Shown one piece after another: positions 8,038 to 17,672 of a DNA stretch of 64,000 bases (its first letter is position 1; every line of letters starts with the position of its first letter). The position numbers and the translations under genes are program-made. Origin of the DNA: Pseudofulvibacter geojedonensis (lineage in GTDB: Bacteria > Bacteroidota > Bacteroidia > Flavobacteriales > Flavobacteriaceae); NCBI RefSeq assembly GCF_042675745.1, contig NZ_JBHTJM010000009.1, positions 248,001 to 312,000 on the forward strand. The letters run 5' to 3'. A model generated the notes under the pieces. The model was not told where the DNA came from. It was given only the letters and a program-made list of their open reading frames with translations, and did not search any database.

Positions 8038-9000
8038 TTATTTAACTTCGTTTAATAATTTAGAAACCTCATCTAACTTAGGAGTTAAGACCACCTCTAT
8101 TCTTCTATTTTTAGCCTTTCCTTCTGGAGTATCATTATCTGCAATTGGAGCATAGGCACTTCTACCTGCAGCCGTTAAAGATGTTGGATTAATTTTATCA
8201 TTCTTTTGTAAAATAGCTACAATTGCAGTAGCTCTTTTTGTAGATAAATCCCAGTTACCAGAAATAGGTCCTGAACCTCTGTAAGCATCATCATCTGTAT
8301 GACCTTCTATCAATACGTTAATATCTGGGTTCTCAGCTAACACAGCTCCTAATTGTTCTACAGCTTTTTGTCCTTCTGCTCCCACATCCCATTTACCAGA
8401 TTGGAATAATAATTTATTTTCCATAGAAACATATACTTTACCATCTCTATGCTCTACAGTTAACCCTTTACCTTCGAAATTGGTTAAAGCTTTAGATATA
8501 GACTCTTTTAAAGCTTTCATATTAGCATCTTTAGCCGCCAAAGCTGCTTCTAGCTCATCTACTCGTTTAGATCTAGCATCTAATTCTTTTTGTAAAGCTA
8601 CCAGCCTATCATGCTCTGCCTTAAGATCTTTCTCTTTAGCCTCTAACTTTTCTAATAACTCTCTATTCTTTTTCTGATTTTCTGCTAAAACAGAAGCACT
8701 ATTCTTCTCTAATGCTTTATATGACTTATCTAATTTAGATCTATTTTGTTGTACTTCTGCCAACTGATTAGCTAAATCTGCTTTATCCGCTTTTAATTGC
8801 TCAATATTCGATTTAGCTTCAGCAAGTTGTGACTCTAATGCTTCCGTTTCTTCTAAACAATCCTTGTTCTTATCTTCTAAAGCTCTGTTTTCTTTCTTAA
8901 GTTTTGCGTAATTGTCCTCTAAATCTGCATATACTTTTTTAGAAACACATGATGTCATTAAAGACACTCCTATCACTAATAAGGCTACTTTTTTTATCAT
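8038..9000 (-). CDS. OmpA-family lipoprotein with long coiled coil
   Basis: This 320-residue envelope protein has a lipoprotein signal ending at Cys18 (SLMTSC), a long charged coiled coil over about residues 25-170 (repeated Lys/Glu/Leu heptads), and a C-terminal OmpA-like peptidoglycan-binding domain near 185-310 with NVLIEGHTDDDAYRG, LSTKRATAIV and AKNRRIEVVLTP. Such proteins anchor the outer membrane to peptidoglycan. It is co-transcribed with xth (18 nt upstream) and tas (6 nt downstream). It is not the motility-type OmpA, since no PG-binding/TPR mixture is present. Confidence 0.9.
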   Translation of the reverse strand: MIKKVALLVIGVSLMTSCVSKKVYADLEDNYAKLKKENRALEDKNKDCLEETEALESQLAEAKSNIEQLKADKADLANQLAEVQQNRSKLDKSYKALEKNSASVLAENQKKNRELLEKLEAKEKDLKAEHDRLVALQKELDARSKRVDELEAALAAKDANMKALKESISKALTNFEGKGLTVEHRDGKVYVSMENKLLFQSGKWDVGAEGQKAVEQLGAVLAENPDINVLIEGHTDDDAYRGSGPISGNWDLSTKRATAIVAILQKNDKINPTSLTAAGRSAYAPIADNDTPEGKAKNRRIEVVLTPKLDEVSKLLNEVK

Positions 9001-9018
9001 TTTTATATTGGTTATTTT

Positions 9019-9780
9019 TTAATCTATTTCTACTACTATTGGGCAATGGTCTGAATGTTTAGCTTCTTGTAAAATCAATGCTCTTTTTATTCTGTCTTTC
9101 ATTGAATCTGCTACCATTGCATAATCTAAACGCCAACCCTTATTATTATTTCTTGCATTGGCTCTATAACTCCACCAACTATACTGGTGTGGCTCTTTAT
9201 TTAAATAACGAAAAGAATCTATAAAGCCACTATCTATAAAATTGCCTATCCATTCACGCTCTACAGGTAAAAAACCAGACGTGTTTTTTAATCCTTTCGG
9301 ATTGTGAATATCAATCTCTTCATGGCAAATATTATAATCTCCACAAATAATTAAATTGGGGATTTCTTTTTTCAATTCATTGATATAAGATTGAAAATCT
9401 GCCATGTATTGAAGCTTAAACTCTAAACGAGCATCGTTCGTTCCAGATGGCAAATACAAACTCATAATAGAAACATTATCAAAATCTACTCTTATGTTCC
9501 TACCTTCAAAATCCATATAATCTATACCTGTTCCATATTCGATATGATTAGGCTCTTGCTTGCAAAGAATGGCTACACTCGAATATCCTTTTTTCTCAGC
9601 ACTATACCAATAATGAAAAGGATAACCAGCCTCTTCAAACAAACTTAAATCTAACTGTTCTTTATGAGCTTTAGTTTCTTGAATACATATAACATCTGGA
9701 TTAGCTTGTTGCAACCAATCTAAAAAGCCTTTTTTTAATGCTGCACGTATGCCGTTTACATTATAAGATATAATCTTCAT
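9019..9780 (-). CDS. xth: exodeoxyribonuclease III (AP endonuclease)
   Basis: The 253-residue enzyme cleaves abasic sites in base-excision repair. It has the exonuclease-endonuclease-phosphatase fold: MKIISYNVNGIRAA at the start, CIQETKAHKEQ with the metal-binding Glu, YLPSGTND, CGDYNICHEEIDI, the WWSYRANARNNNKGWRLDY stretch and the C-terminal SDHCPI with catalytic Asp-His. It is the first gene of the xth-ompA-tas operon. Confidence 0.96.
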   Translation of the reverse strand: MKIISYNVNGIRAALKKGFLDWLQQANPDVICIQETKAHKEQLDLSLFEEAGYPFHYWYSAEKKGYSSVAILCKQEPNHIEYGTGIDYMDFEGRNIRVDFDNVSIMSLYLPSGTNDARLEFKLQYMADFQSYINELKKEIPNLIICGDYNICHEEIDIHNPKGLKNTSGFLPVEREWIGNFIDSGFIDSFRYLNKEPHQYSWWSYRANARNNNKGWRLDYAMVADSMKDRIKRALILQEAKHSDHCPIVVEID

Positions 9781-9893
9781 CTAACTTCATTAATTTAATC
9801 AAGCTAAAATACAGAAAACACAAGCTTTTTTTACGTTAAACAAGTCTTAAATTTTTAACAAAAAAGTTAACAAAACAAAGAAAATTAGGTATT

Positions 9894-10274
9894 TCACTTT
9901 TGAAGCAACTGTAAAATCGTATTTGCCACTCCAATTCCGAGAGCGTTCTTGAAGTCAGTAGCTCCATGCGGATTAAAAGAATCTCTCTTTATATTTCTAG
10001 TTAAGTTATCTAAGCTTAATGAGCCATTGGTTACAATCATTTCAGGATTGTAGGTTAAGTTTTGATGAGTAATAGGCTCATAAATAGAGAAGCCTTTTTG
10101 ATTATCTTTAATATAGTTTGGACTTAAACTTAGAGAATAGTCTTCTTTATCTAATAACTTAAATCCTTTGAAAAAGACATTAATTTTAGCTTCATCAAAC
10201 GCTAACTGTTTATCTTGCGCATTCATATGCAATGCGAAGAATAGAAAACTTACAATTAGAACTATATTTTTCAT
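9894..10274 (-). CDS. small secreted protein of unknown function
   Basis: The 126-residue product begins with a clear signal peptide (MKNIVLIVSFLFFALHMNAQ, cleavage after Ala-Gln). The mature part has no motif I recognise; it contains KGFKLLDKEDYSLSLSPNY and a Gly/Ala-rich C-terminal helix, NALGIGVANTILQLLQ. It is divergent from the 10419 gene and stands alone. Length and signal peptide support a real gene; function unknown. Confidence 0.6.
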   Translation of the reverse strand: MKNIVLIVSFLFFALHMNAQDKQLAFDEAKINVFFKGFKLLDKEDYSLSLSPNYIKDNQKGFSIYEPITHQNLTYNPEMIVTNGSLSLDNLTRNIKRDSFNPHGATDFKNALGIGVANTILQLLQK

Positions 10275-10418
10275 GACTTAAGAATTATTTACCAGACTTA
10301 ATAGATTTCATTTCTCTAAAGATACAAAATTGATTACATCATCGGTCAAAAAACGTACTTTAGCTAATTATTATACTAATAAATTCATTTATTCGTTAAG
10401 ACCACGACTATACTTTAT

Positions 10419-13400
10419 ATGCAATTACGGTTATTCATACTATTTTTTTGCGTCGGAATCTTGGGGTTCTCTCAAGAATCACTCAATAATCGCATTCAAA
10501 AAAAGTTAGCAGTAACCGATAGTATTTTATTAGACTCTGTTAGCATCAATCCATATAAGTTTAAAGTTCTAAACAAACAATTTCAACCCATTGATTCTAC
10601 TTTTTATAAAATAGATTTTGCTAAAAGTATTTTAACTTTCAATAACCCAATTGCTACAGATTCTGTTTATGTTGAATACACCAAATATCCTGATTTTTTA
10701 ACCAAAGAGTACTTTTTGTTTGATGAAAAACTTATTGTTCAAGATAATTCAAGCCTTAAAAAGTTATACAAATTAGGAACATCTAATACACAACGAAATT
10801 TTACACCTTTTAATGGGTTAGAAACTTCAGGAAGCATCTCGAGAGGAATTGCTGTTGGAAACAATCAAAATTCAGTTTTAAACTCTGAATTAGATTTACA
10901 GGTTTCTGGTAAAATTTCAGATAATGTATCCTTACGGGCCTCTTTACAAGATGCAAATATACCATTACAGGAAGGCGGATATTCTCAACGCTTAGATGAG
11001 TTTGACCAAGTTTTTGTTGAATTATTTAGCGATAATTGGCTGCTAAGAGCTGGTGATGTAAACTTAGAAAACAAGAATTCTTACTTTGGAAGATTCACCA
11101 AAAAAGTTCAAGGTATTTATGGTACTGGAACTATTAAAAGAGATAGCTCTGCTACCAATTTCTTTGCCTCCGGAGCTATCGTTAGAGGACAATATACTAG
11201 AAGTACTTTTCAAGGACAAGAAGGTAATCAGGGTCCTTATAAGTTATCTGGACCAAATGGTGAGTTGTTTGTTTTATTAGTTTCTGGTAGCGAAACTGTA
11301 TACGTAAACGGAATAAGGTTAGAACGCGGTGAAAACAATGATTATATTATAGATTACAATGCTGGGGAAATTATATTCAACGCTACGTACCCTATAACCT
11401 CAGAAATGAGAATTAATGTTGAGTATCAATATAGCGATAGAAATTATAGTAGAATTATAGCTTATGGTGGAGGTTCTCATGAAAATAAAAAATTAAGTGT
11501 TAGTGCCCATGTATACACAGAAAACGATGCTAAAAATCAGCCATTACAGCAAAATTTAAGCTCAGAACAAGTATCTATTTTAGCAGACGCAGGTGATGAT
11601 AATAGTTTAATGACGGCTCCATCTGAAAGTTTAGAAGCATACTCCGAAAATAAAATACTATACAAGAAAGAACTTATTGGCGGAGTAGAAGCTTTTGTTT
11701 TTTCTAACAACCCTGATGATGAACTCTATCAAGTACGCTTTAGTTTAGTTGGTGAAAATCAAGGAAACTATGTGCTAGTTAATAGCAACGCAATTAGTAA
11801 TATATATGAGTATGTAGCTCCTTTTGGAGGCATACCTCAGGGTAATTACGAACCTATTATCCAATTAATTGCACCTACAAAGCTCCAAATGGCAGTTGTA
11901 GACGCTAGTTACAAGCCTAACGAAAAAACCGAAATTGAATTTGAATTAGCTGGAAGTAAAAATGACCTCAACCTATTTTCTAGTATAGATGATGAAAACA
12001 ATAACGGATTTGCTGGAAAATTAACCGTTAATAGAAAATTGATTAAAAGAGATAGTTCATGGAACTTAAATGCTTTTGTTGATACCGATTACATTGACAA
12101 AAACTTTAGAACTATAGAACGTTTATACCGTATTGAATTTGACAGAGATTGGAACTTAGAAACTCCTTTAGGTCATCAAAATATTATTCGTTCTGGCTTG
12201 AATCTCTACCATCACAAAAGAGGCTTTACTAATTATACTTTCGAACATTTAAACTATTCTGAAAACTACAATGGTAATAGACATGTATTAACCAACGATT
12301 TAAAATTCAACAAACTAAGGTTTAGTAGCAATTCTAGTTACTTAACAAGTAGTTCTTCAAACTTCAACTCAACTTTTTTACGTCTTTCTGCCCAAGGAAT
12401 TTATGATTTAAAAAAAGCATGGGTAGGAGCTAAAACAAGTATCGAAAACAATCAACAAAAAGATAACACAACTCAATTACTTACCGGAGCGAGTCAAAAA
12501 TACAATTCTTACGAGGCTTTTACCGGAATTGGAGATAGCACTAAAGTTTATGCAACTATTGGTTATAAGTACAGGGTTAACGATAGTTTACGTAACGGAT
12601 TTCTTGAAAAAGTAAATACTTCTAATACTTATTATTTAAGATCTAGAATACTTAACACCAACAGTTCTAAATTAAGCCTTCATGCTAACTACCGTACGCT
12701 TACTTATACTGACGAAAATTTAGAAGATGAAAAGAGTGTTAATTCCAGAATATTATATCAGCAACATTTCTGGAAACAATTTTTACGTTTTAACACCACT
12801 TTTGAAATGAATGCCGGTGTAGTACCTCAACAAGATTTTACTTATGTGGCAGTAGATGAAGGGCAAGGTTTTTATACTTGGATAGACTACAACTCTAATG
12901 GTATTCAGGAATTAAATGAATTTGAAGTTGCACAATTTCAAGATCAAGCTACATTTATTAAAGTATTGCTTCCTAATCAAGTTTTTGTAAAAACTCAGCA
13001 AAACAAATGGAGTGCTTCATTAGCCATAGACCCAAAAAACTGGATTAATTCTAATAGTTCGTTTAAAAAAATAGCTTCTCATTTCTTTAATCAGACTTCT
13101 TTTCTGTTAGATAAAAAAACAAAAAGAAATAACTCAATAGGTTTTAACTTATTTGAAACAGACGAAGACCAATTTATTACTGTTAATTCTAGTTTTAAAA
13201 ACAGCTTGTTTTATAAACGCGGAAAACAACATTTCTCAACTACGTATAGCTATTTACAAAGCAAAAGCAGAAACATTTTAAGTATTGGTTTTCAAGAAAA
13301 TAAAAGCAAAGGACATCAATTACAATTTACTCATAAGTTTTTCACCAACTGGCTGTTTGATTTAAAAAATAATCTTAATAATACAGAGAATGCTTCAGAA

Positions 13401-13826
13401 AATTTTGCTAATAATAATTTCGAAATAAACGAAATTAGTTTCTTTCCTAAATTATCATACTTAGCTTCTGAAAATACAAAGTTTGATGCTTTTTATGAAT
13501 TCACTAATAAAGAAAATCAGGTAAGTGATTTTGAAAAGCTAAACCAACAAAGAATGGGAGTTTCTTTTTCTATTGCTAAACAAGATAAAATTTCACTAAA
13601 CGGAGAATTCAATTATTACCTTAATAATTTTGAAGGAAGTTCTTTTTCTCCCGTAGCCTATCAAATGTTAGAAGGTTTAGAAAAGGGTAAAAACCTAACG
13701 TGGAGTTTATTTGCCCAAAAAAGAATTACAAAATTCTTAGATTTAAATATTTCTTATTTCGGAAGAAAGACTGAAACTTCTCAAGTAATTCACACCGGAA
13801 ACATTCAATTAAAAGCATTCTTTTAA
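10419..13826 (+). CDS. large outer-membrane beta-barrel protein
   Basis: This 1135-residue protein has an N-terminal signal peptide (to about residue 19, ILGFSQ). There are no TonB plug motifs. The region near 140-215 (ISRGIAVGNNQNSVLN, LQDANIPLQEGGYSQRL, FDQVFVELF) resembles segments I remember from SprA-like outer-membrane proteins of Bacteroidota. The remainder alternates aromatic and polar residues like transmembrane beta strands, ending in IQLKAFF with a C-terminal Phe, typical for a barrel. It is probably outer membrane. A surface or T9SS-associated role is only suggested by the adjacent T9SS type B gene. Specific function unknown. Confidence 0.65.
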   Translation: MQLRLFILFFCVGILGFSQESLNNRIQKKLAVTDSILLDSVSINPYKFKVLNKQFQPIDSTFYKIDFAKSILTFNNPIATDSVYVEYTKYPDFLTKEYFLFDEKLIVQDNSSLKKLYKLGTSNTQRNFTPFNGLETSGSISRGIAVGNNQNSVLNSELDLQVSGKISDNVSLRASLQDANIPLQEGGYSQRLDEFDQVFVELFSDNWLLRAGDVNLENKNSYFGRFTKKVQGIYGTGTIKRDSSATNFFASGAIVRGQYTRSTFQGQEGNQGPYKLSGPNGELFVLLVSGSETVYVNGIRLERGENNDYIIDYNAGEIIFNATYPITSEMRINVEYQYSDRNYSRIIAYGGGSHENKKLSVSAHVYTENDAKNQPLQQNLSSEQVSILADAGDDNSLMTAPSESLEAYSENKILYKKELIGGVEAFVFSNNPDDELYQVRFSLVGENQGNYVLVNSNAISNIYEYVAPFGGIPQGNYEPIIQLIAPTKLQMAVVDASYKPNEKTEIEFELAGSKNDLNLFSSIDDENNNGFAGKLTVNRKLIKRDSSWNLNAFVDTDYIDKNFRTIERLYRIEFDRDWNLETPLGHQNIIRSGLNLYHHKRGFTNYTFEHLNYSENYNGNRHVLTNDLKFNKLRFSSNSSYLTSSSSNFNSTFLRLSAQGIYDLKKAWVGAKTSIENNQQKDNTTQLLTGASQKYNSYEAFTGIGDSTKVYATIGYKYRVNDSLRNGFLEKVNTSNTYYLRSRILNTNSSKLSLHANYRTLTYTDENLEDEKSVNSRILYQQHFWKQFLRFNTTFEMNAGVVPQQDFTYVAVDEGQGFYTWIDYNSNGIQELNEFEVAQFQDQATFIKVLLPNQVFVKTQQNKWSASLAIDPKNWINSNSSFKKIASHFFNQTSFLLDKKTKRNNSIGFNLFETDEDQFITVNSSFKNSLFYKRGKQHFSTTYSYLQSKSRNILSIGFQENKSKGHQLQFTHKFFTNWLFDLKNNLNNTENASENFANNNFEINEISFFPKLSYLASENTKFDAFYEFTNKENQVSDFEKLNQQRMGVSFSIAKQDKISLNGEFNYYLNNFEGSSFSPVAYQMLEGLEKGKNLTWSLFAQKRITKFLDLNISYFGRKTETSQVIHTGNIQLKAFF

Positions 13827-13931
13827 CTTGAAATTCAAATATTTAGAACTTTAAAAAATTGCGAAAGACCTGTTTTTTTTGTAACTTATTGCTATAATGA
13901 ACCTTACGCATTTTCAACTATTTAATTATTC

Positions 13932-15758
13932 ATGCATCTTAAAAAGATTCATATTTGTTTCTTTATTTTATCGACTCTGTTAGTTAACGGACAGATTGTT
14001 AATTGCCCTGAAGTAGTTATTACCGACGAAAATTCTGATCAAAACATTAATATTAATTGTAACTCTCAAACTGGTTGTGTAACATTGGTAGCAAATTATC
14101 CGCAAACTGGAGTTCCTACAGACTATACTGTTGAATCAATAGAATACAACCCACAGTATCCTTATAACGGATTAGCTTACCCTATAAGTGTAAGTGTAGA
14201 CGATGTTTGGTCTGATCCGAAAGTAAGTTTGCCTTTTAACTTTTGCTTTTATAACCAAGAATACTCAGAAGCTGTAGTAAGCTCAAATGGGGCTATTTCT
14301 TTTGATCTAAGTAATATAAACGATAATGGAACCAACATGTCTGGTGGAGATGCTGAAGCAGCAGACTTTTGTCCATGGCAATTCGATTTACCTATTCCTG
14401 ATGCTAATTTTCCTACAAATATCGAACCTAAAAAAATAACCAATGCTATCTATGGAGTTTTTCATGATATTGACCCTAGTGAAGGTGGGGAAATTGGTTG
14501 GCAAGTATTTGGCGAATATCCTTGTAGAGCATTAGTAGTTAGTTACTATCAAGTTCCTTTATTTGAATGTACCGATGTTACTTCAACTTTCCAGATGGTT
14601 TTATATGAGGCGACTAATATAATAGAAGTAAATATTGAGCAAAAATCTATTTGTACTGAATGGAATGGCGGGCGTAGTTTAATAGGTTTACAAAATGCAA
14701 ATGGCACAATGGGTATAAGCCCAGAAAATAGAAATACTAGTGCCTGGGAAACCCATAATGAATCGTGGAGATTTATTCCTTCTGGAGTAGCTAATACTTC
14801 GGTAAGCTGGTATAATACTACAAACGGAAATACTTTTGTTTCTAATGATGATGAAATCGTAGTTTGTCCAGAAAACTTAACTAATTACCAAGTAGAGGTA
14901 ACTTATACTCTATGCAACGGAATAGATATTACAGCTACAGATAATACAACTGTAGATTATACTAATTTGGTTATTTCTCACCCTCCTTTACTTTATGAAA
15001 CCTGCGACTTAGATAATATTTCTGATGGATTAATTACCATCGACCTAAACATGTTTAATTCTGAATTGATAACAGAATTAAACTCTATAAATTCTACTCA
15101 AATTAATTATTTTGAAACTGAGTTAGATGCTATTGATAATATTTCACCAATATCAACTCAAAACAACTATTTAACCAACTCCAATCCGGAAATGATTTTT
15201 GGTAGAATTGAAGATAATTTAACCAATTGCGTACTTATTAAGCCCATTGAAATTGCTGTAAACACTGGTCCAAATAATTTTAACGTTACAACCAGCAATG
15301 CCTTTTCTAACCTCCATCAAATAACCGCTACGGTTTCTGGTAATGGTAATTACCTCTTTAGTATTAACAATCAAGAATTTCAAGAAGATGGAGTTTTTAG
15401 CAATATATCACCAGGATCACATACAATTACTATAAAAGATTTAGAGGGGTGTTTTTTTGAAGTTATAGAAGTTGCTTTAATTGATTATCCTAGATTTTTT
15501 TCGCCTAATAACGATGGTATTAATGACACTTGGAATGTAATTGGAATTAATGAGTTGCTATTTATTGAAATCAATATTTTTGATCGTTATAACAAATTTC
15601 TTGCTCGTATAAACAATGATTCTAAAAGAGGTTGGGATGGACAATATAATGACAGGCCCCTTCCTTCTGATGATTATTGGTTTAAAATTATTTATCAAGA
15701 AATTCAAAAACCCGGCATACAACAAGAATTCATTGGTCATTTTTCCTTAAAAAGATAG
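13932..15758 (+). CDS. T9SS type B sorting-domain surface protein
   Basis: The 608-residue secreted protein has a signal peptide (to about residue 20, LLVNGQ) and a C-terminal gliding-motility-associated/CHU_C type B tail: FFSPNNDGINDTWNVIGI, then IFDRYNKFL, GWDGQYNDRPLPSDDYWF and IGHFSLKR at the end. Type B cargo is exported by the type IX system and attached to the cell surface. The middle has a cysteine-containing beta-rich domain (residues 75-280) and repeats near 330-500 that I cannot name. It follows the large outer-membrane protein by about 105 nt. Confidence 0.9.
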   Translation: MHLKKIHICFFILSTLLVNGQIVNCPEVVITDENSDQNININCNSQTGCVTLVANYPQTGVPTDYTVESIEYNPQYPYNGLAYPISVSVDDVWSDPKVSLPFNFCFYNQEYSEAVVSSNGAISFDLSNINDNGTNMSGGDAEAADFCPWQFDLPIPDANFPTNIEPKKITNAIYGVFHDIDPSEGGEIGWQVFGEYPCRALVVSYYQVPLFECTDVTSTFQMVLYEATNIIEVNIEQKSICTEWNGGRSLIGLQNANGTMGISPENRNTSAWETHNESWRFIPSGVANTSVSWYNTTNGNTFVSNDDEIVVCPENLTNYQVEVTYTLCNGIDITATDNTTVDYTNLVISHPPLLYETCDLDNISDGLITIDLNMFNSELITELNSINSTQINYFETELDAIDNISPISTQNNYLTNSNPEMIFGRIEDNLTNCVLIKPIEIAVNTGPNNFNVTTSNAFSNLHQITATVSGNGNYLFSINNQEFQEDGVFSNISPGSHTITIKDLEGCFFEVIEVALIDYPRFFSPNNDGINDTWNVIGINELLFIEINIFDRYNKFLARINNDSKRGWDGQYNDRPLPSDDYWFKIIYQEIQKPGIQQEFIGHFSLKR

Positions 15759-15761
15759 TAC

Positions 15762-15775
15762 AGGTAAAAACACCT
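15762..15775. promoter_or_regulatory. inverted-repeat operator, copy 1 (AGGTA-AAAA-CACCT)
   Basis: An imperfect palindrome AGGTA-N4-TACCT with one mismatch, 49 nt before the -7 element at 15825. An identical 14-mer lies at 17529-17542 and a variant at 22030-22043, each 49 nt before a -7 element. I infer a response-regulator binding site. Confidence 0.65.
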
Positions 15776-15824
15776 ACTTAAAAAACCGAATACAAATGCT
15801 CTAAAGAGCCTATTCTCTTGTACG

Positions 15825-15832
15825 TAAATTTG
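15825..15832 (+). promoter_or_regulatory. -7 element of the 15872 operon
   Basis: TAAATTTG, a perfect TAnnTTTG, 39 nt before the chosen ATG. No TTG lies 17-23 nt upstream, as expected for an activator-dependent promoter. It places transcription start downstream of the TTG codon at 15818, which argues against that codon as a start. Confidence 0.6.
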
Positions 15833-15871
15833 AATTTAACAATTCAAACTAACAATAAAGAATATTGTTCT

Positions 15872-16621
15872 ATGAGTACTAACACTACTATTACAAAAGG
15901 CGAGGTTGCAACTTCTTCTACCAACCAATTGGTAAGCACAGGCGTAACCAATGAAATTAAAAGCGAAATAAATGCTATGCTTTCTTTTGCTTTAAACAAT
16001 GGTTTAGCAATTAATAATGAAGTTAATTCCTTATTAGAAAGTACAAAAATTAATGATTTACTTACCGTTCATGCACTACTCATTAAAGATGTTCTTCCTG
16101 CTACCCCTAAATCTATCCAATACTTAAATATAATTAACCAAGAGGGTATTCAAGAAAACTCATATAGCAAGGTACCACTGGTTAGAAACTTAATACTTTT
16201 AGCATTATTTTTTTTAACTGCATTTGTTACCACTGCTTTGTTTCCTGAGGTCAATAACGATTCGTTAGATAAAGGGATTATGGATAACAATGGGCTTTCA
16301 CTTTTATTAAACCTAACATTTCTTTGTTCTATTTCTGGCTTAGGTGTTGCTTTTTACCTATTAAAAAGTGTAAGTACTGCTATTCAAAAAGGAACTCTAG
16401 TTCCTGAAGATGCTATTTACTATACTGCTTTAATTTTCTTGGGCATCATAGCAGGTATCATACTTTCTGAAATTATTTCTTTGTATACTACAGATAATGG
16501 AATTAATCTATTTAACAAAAGTATTCTAGCTCTAATAGGCGGCTTTTCTTCTGACGCAATTTTTAGTGTACTACAAAGCTTAATTGCCAAAATCAAGCAA
16601 CTTTTTTCTACATCTAACTAA
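15872..16621 (+). CDS. unknown inner-membrane protein, first gene of candidate regulon operon
   Basis: The 249-residue protein has a polar N-terminal part (residues 1-105, Ser/Thr/Asn-rich) followed by four hydrophobic segments near 110-130, 145-175, 185-205 and 215-235, so it is an integral membrane protein. The in-frame TTG at 15818 lies before the inferred transcription start and is rejected; ATG 15872 is used. The C-terminal segment LALIGGFSSDAIFSVLQSL looks like an amphipathic membrane helix. I recognise no family. It is 10 nt before a lipoprotein gene in a three-gene operon. Confidence 0.75.
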   Translation: MSTNTTITKGEVATSSTNQLVSTGVTNEIKSEINAMLSFALNNGLAINNEVNSLLESTKINDLLTVHALLIKDVLPATPKSIQYLNIINQEGIQENSYSKVPLVRNLILLALFFLTAFVTTALFPEVNNDSLDKGIMDNNGLSLLLNLTFLCSISGLGVAFYLLKSVSTAIQKGTLVPEDAIYYTALIFLGIIAGIILSEIISLYTTDNGINLFNKSILALIGGFSSDAIFSVLQSLIAKIKQLFSTSN

Positions 16622-16631
16622 TTAATTATAT

Positions 16632-17225
16632 ATGAAACCAAACATTTTTTTTATTGCGCTGTCTATTATTGTATTAAGCTCATGTGCATCTATTCCATCT
16701 TCTACAACTACACTTACTCAAGAGGTCTTAAAAGAATCCTCTGGTATGCATTCTCTCAACATATCACTTATTAATCAACTATATGCTAACAGAAAAGAAC
16801 AAGTAAACAATTTTATTACTAACACTTACACACCTGCGTTGTTAGATAATTTTTCGAAAAATTTACCCGACAGTCTTAATTACAAAGAAGAGCTTCCTCA
16901 TATTTTAAAAAGCATTATTCCTATTATCAATAAGAAAAAAGACTCAATGCAATCTGTTCTAGATGCTGAACAAAATCAATTGATAGCTCAACTCAATAAA
17001 AATTACAACAACTTTAGTACAGCTGGAACTTCCTTGCAAAATTTAATCAACTCTGCCGTAAAACTAAAATCCGAAGAAAAAACAGCTATTTCAGCTGTTC
17101 AAAGCCTAACAAAAAACACCATTAATATTAGCAACATAGAAAACAAACTAGATAGTTTATTAATACACTCAGGGAATGATTTTTCAAAACTATTAAAGGT
17201 TCACTCAATTATAAAAAACAACTAA
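16632..17225 (+). CDS. unknown lipoprotein
   Basis: The 197-residue product has a lipoprotein signal (MKPNIFFIALSIIVLSSC, acylated Cys18). The mature part is alpha-helical and low in aromatic residues, with several long charged/leucine stretches that could form coiled coils (QNQLIAQLNKNYNNF, LIPI-type repeats). No named domain was recognised. Spacing of 10 nt from the membrane protein and 12 nt to the next gene indicates translational coupling in one operon. Function unknown. Confidence 0.75.
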   Translation: MKPNIFFIALSIIVLSSCASIPSSTTTLTQEVLKESSGMHSLNISLINQLYANRKEQVNNFITNTYTPALLDNFSKNLPDSLNYKEELPHILKSIIPIINKKKDSMQSVLDAEQNQLIAQLNKNYNNFSTAGTSLQNLINSAVKLKSEEKTAISAVQSLTKNTINISNIENKLDSLLIHSGNDFSKLLKVHSIIKNN

Positions 17226-17237
17226 ATACAATAGCAT

Positions 17238-17507
17238 ATGCCATCTATAAACTGGAACCAACTTGCAGAGCAAGCCGCCAATCAAACCAATTCTCAATTT
17301 GCTAGTCAAATTGCAAATTTAACAAGTATGAGTACAACAGAAATCACTTCTTTTATTCAAGAAAGTGCTATTAGCAATGCCAATGCTATAAAAGTATTAC
17401 AAGAAATTGATCATGCTACCAACTCTAATAGTCAAAAAGCTAACGCTATAGCTAATATTCAAAATGGTATAGGTTTTTTGGTAAGTATTGCCACTAAAGT
17501 TGTGTAA
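17238..17507 (+). CDS. unknown 89-residue helical protein
   Basis: This short product has no signal peptide or membrane helix. It is rich in Ala, Asn, Gln, Ser and Ile with an amphipathic helical pattern (QLAEQAANQTNSQFASQIAN, FIQESAISNANAIKVLQEI) and a hydrophobic tail IGFLVSIATKVV. It closes the three-gene operon. Position, start codon and spacing support it being real. It could be a partner of the lipoprotein upstream, but that is a guess. Confidence 0.6.
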   Translation: MPSINWNQLAEQAANQTNSQFASQIANLTSMSTTEITSFIQESAISNANAIKVLQEIDHATNSNSQKANAIANIQNGIGFLVSIATKVV

Positions 17508-17528
17508 TACGTTTACTAAAAAACATAT

Positions 17529-17542
17529 AGGTAAAAACACCT
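17529..17542. promoter_or_regulatory. inverted-repeat operator, copy 2 (AGGTA-AAAA-CACCT)
   Basis: Identical to copy 1 over 14 nt, and again exactly 49 nt before a -7 element (17592). The flanks differ, so this is not a long duplication. Confidence 0.65.
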
Positions 17543-17591
17543 GTTTATAATATCACCCATAAATCCGTATAAATAAGGAATATATAAATAA

Positions 17592-17599
17592 GACATTTG
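17592..17599 (+). promoter_or_regulatory. -7 element of the 17673 gene
   Basis: GACATTTG: TTTG is intact but the first base is G, a weaker version of TAnnTTTG, 73 nt before the ATG. No TTG lies at the -33 distance. Confidence 0.45.
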
Positions 17600-17672
17600 A
17601 ATTGTTATAAAAGCGGAATCCGAAAAGCTAAAAATAGAGTAGGAAAATCGAACCAATTAAAATTAAAAAAAC

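Noticed and set aside
15762..17542. Identical 14-mers at 15762 and 17529 as attachment (att) sites of an integrated element
   Set aside because: A third variant copy at 22030, the equal 49-nt spacing to -7 elements and the absence of an integrase or tRNA target fit operators better.
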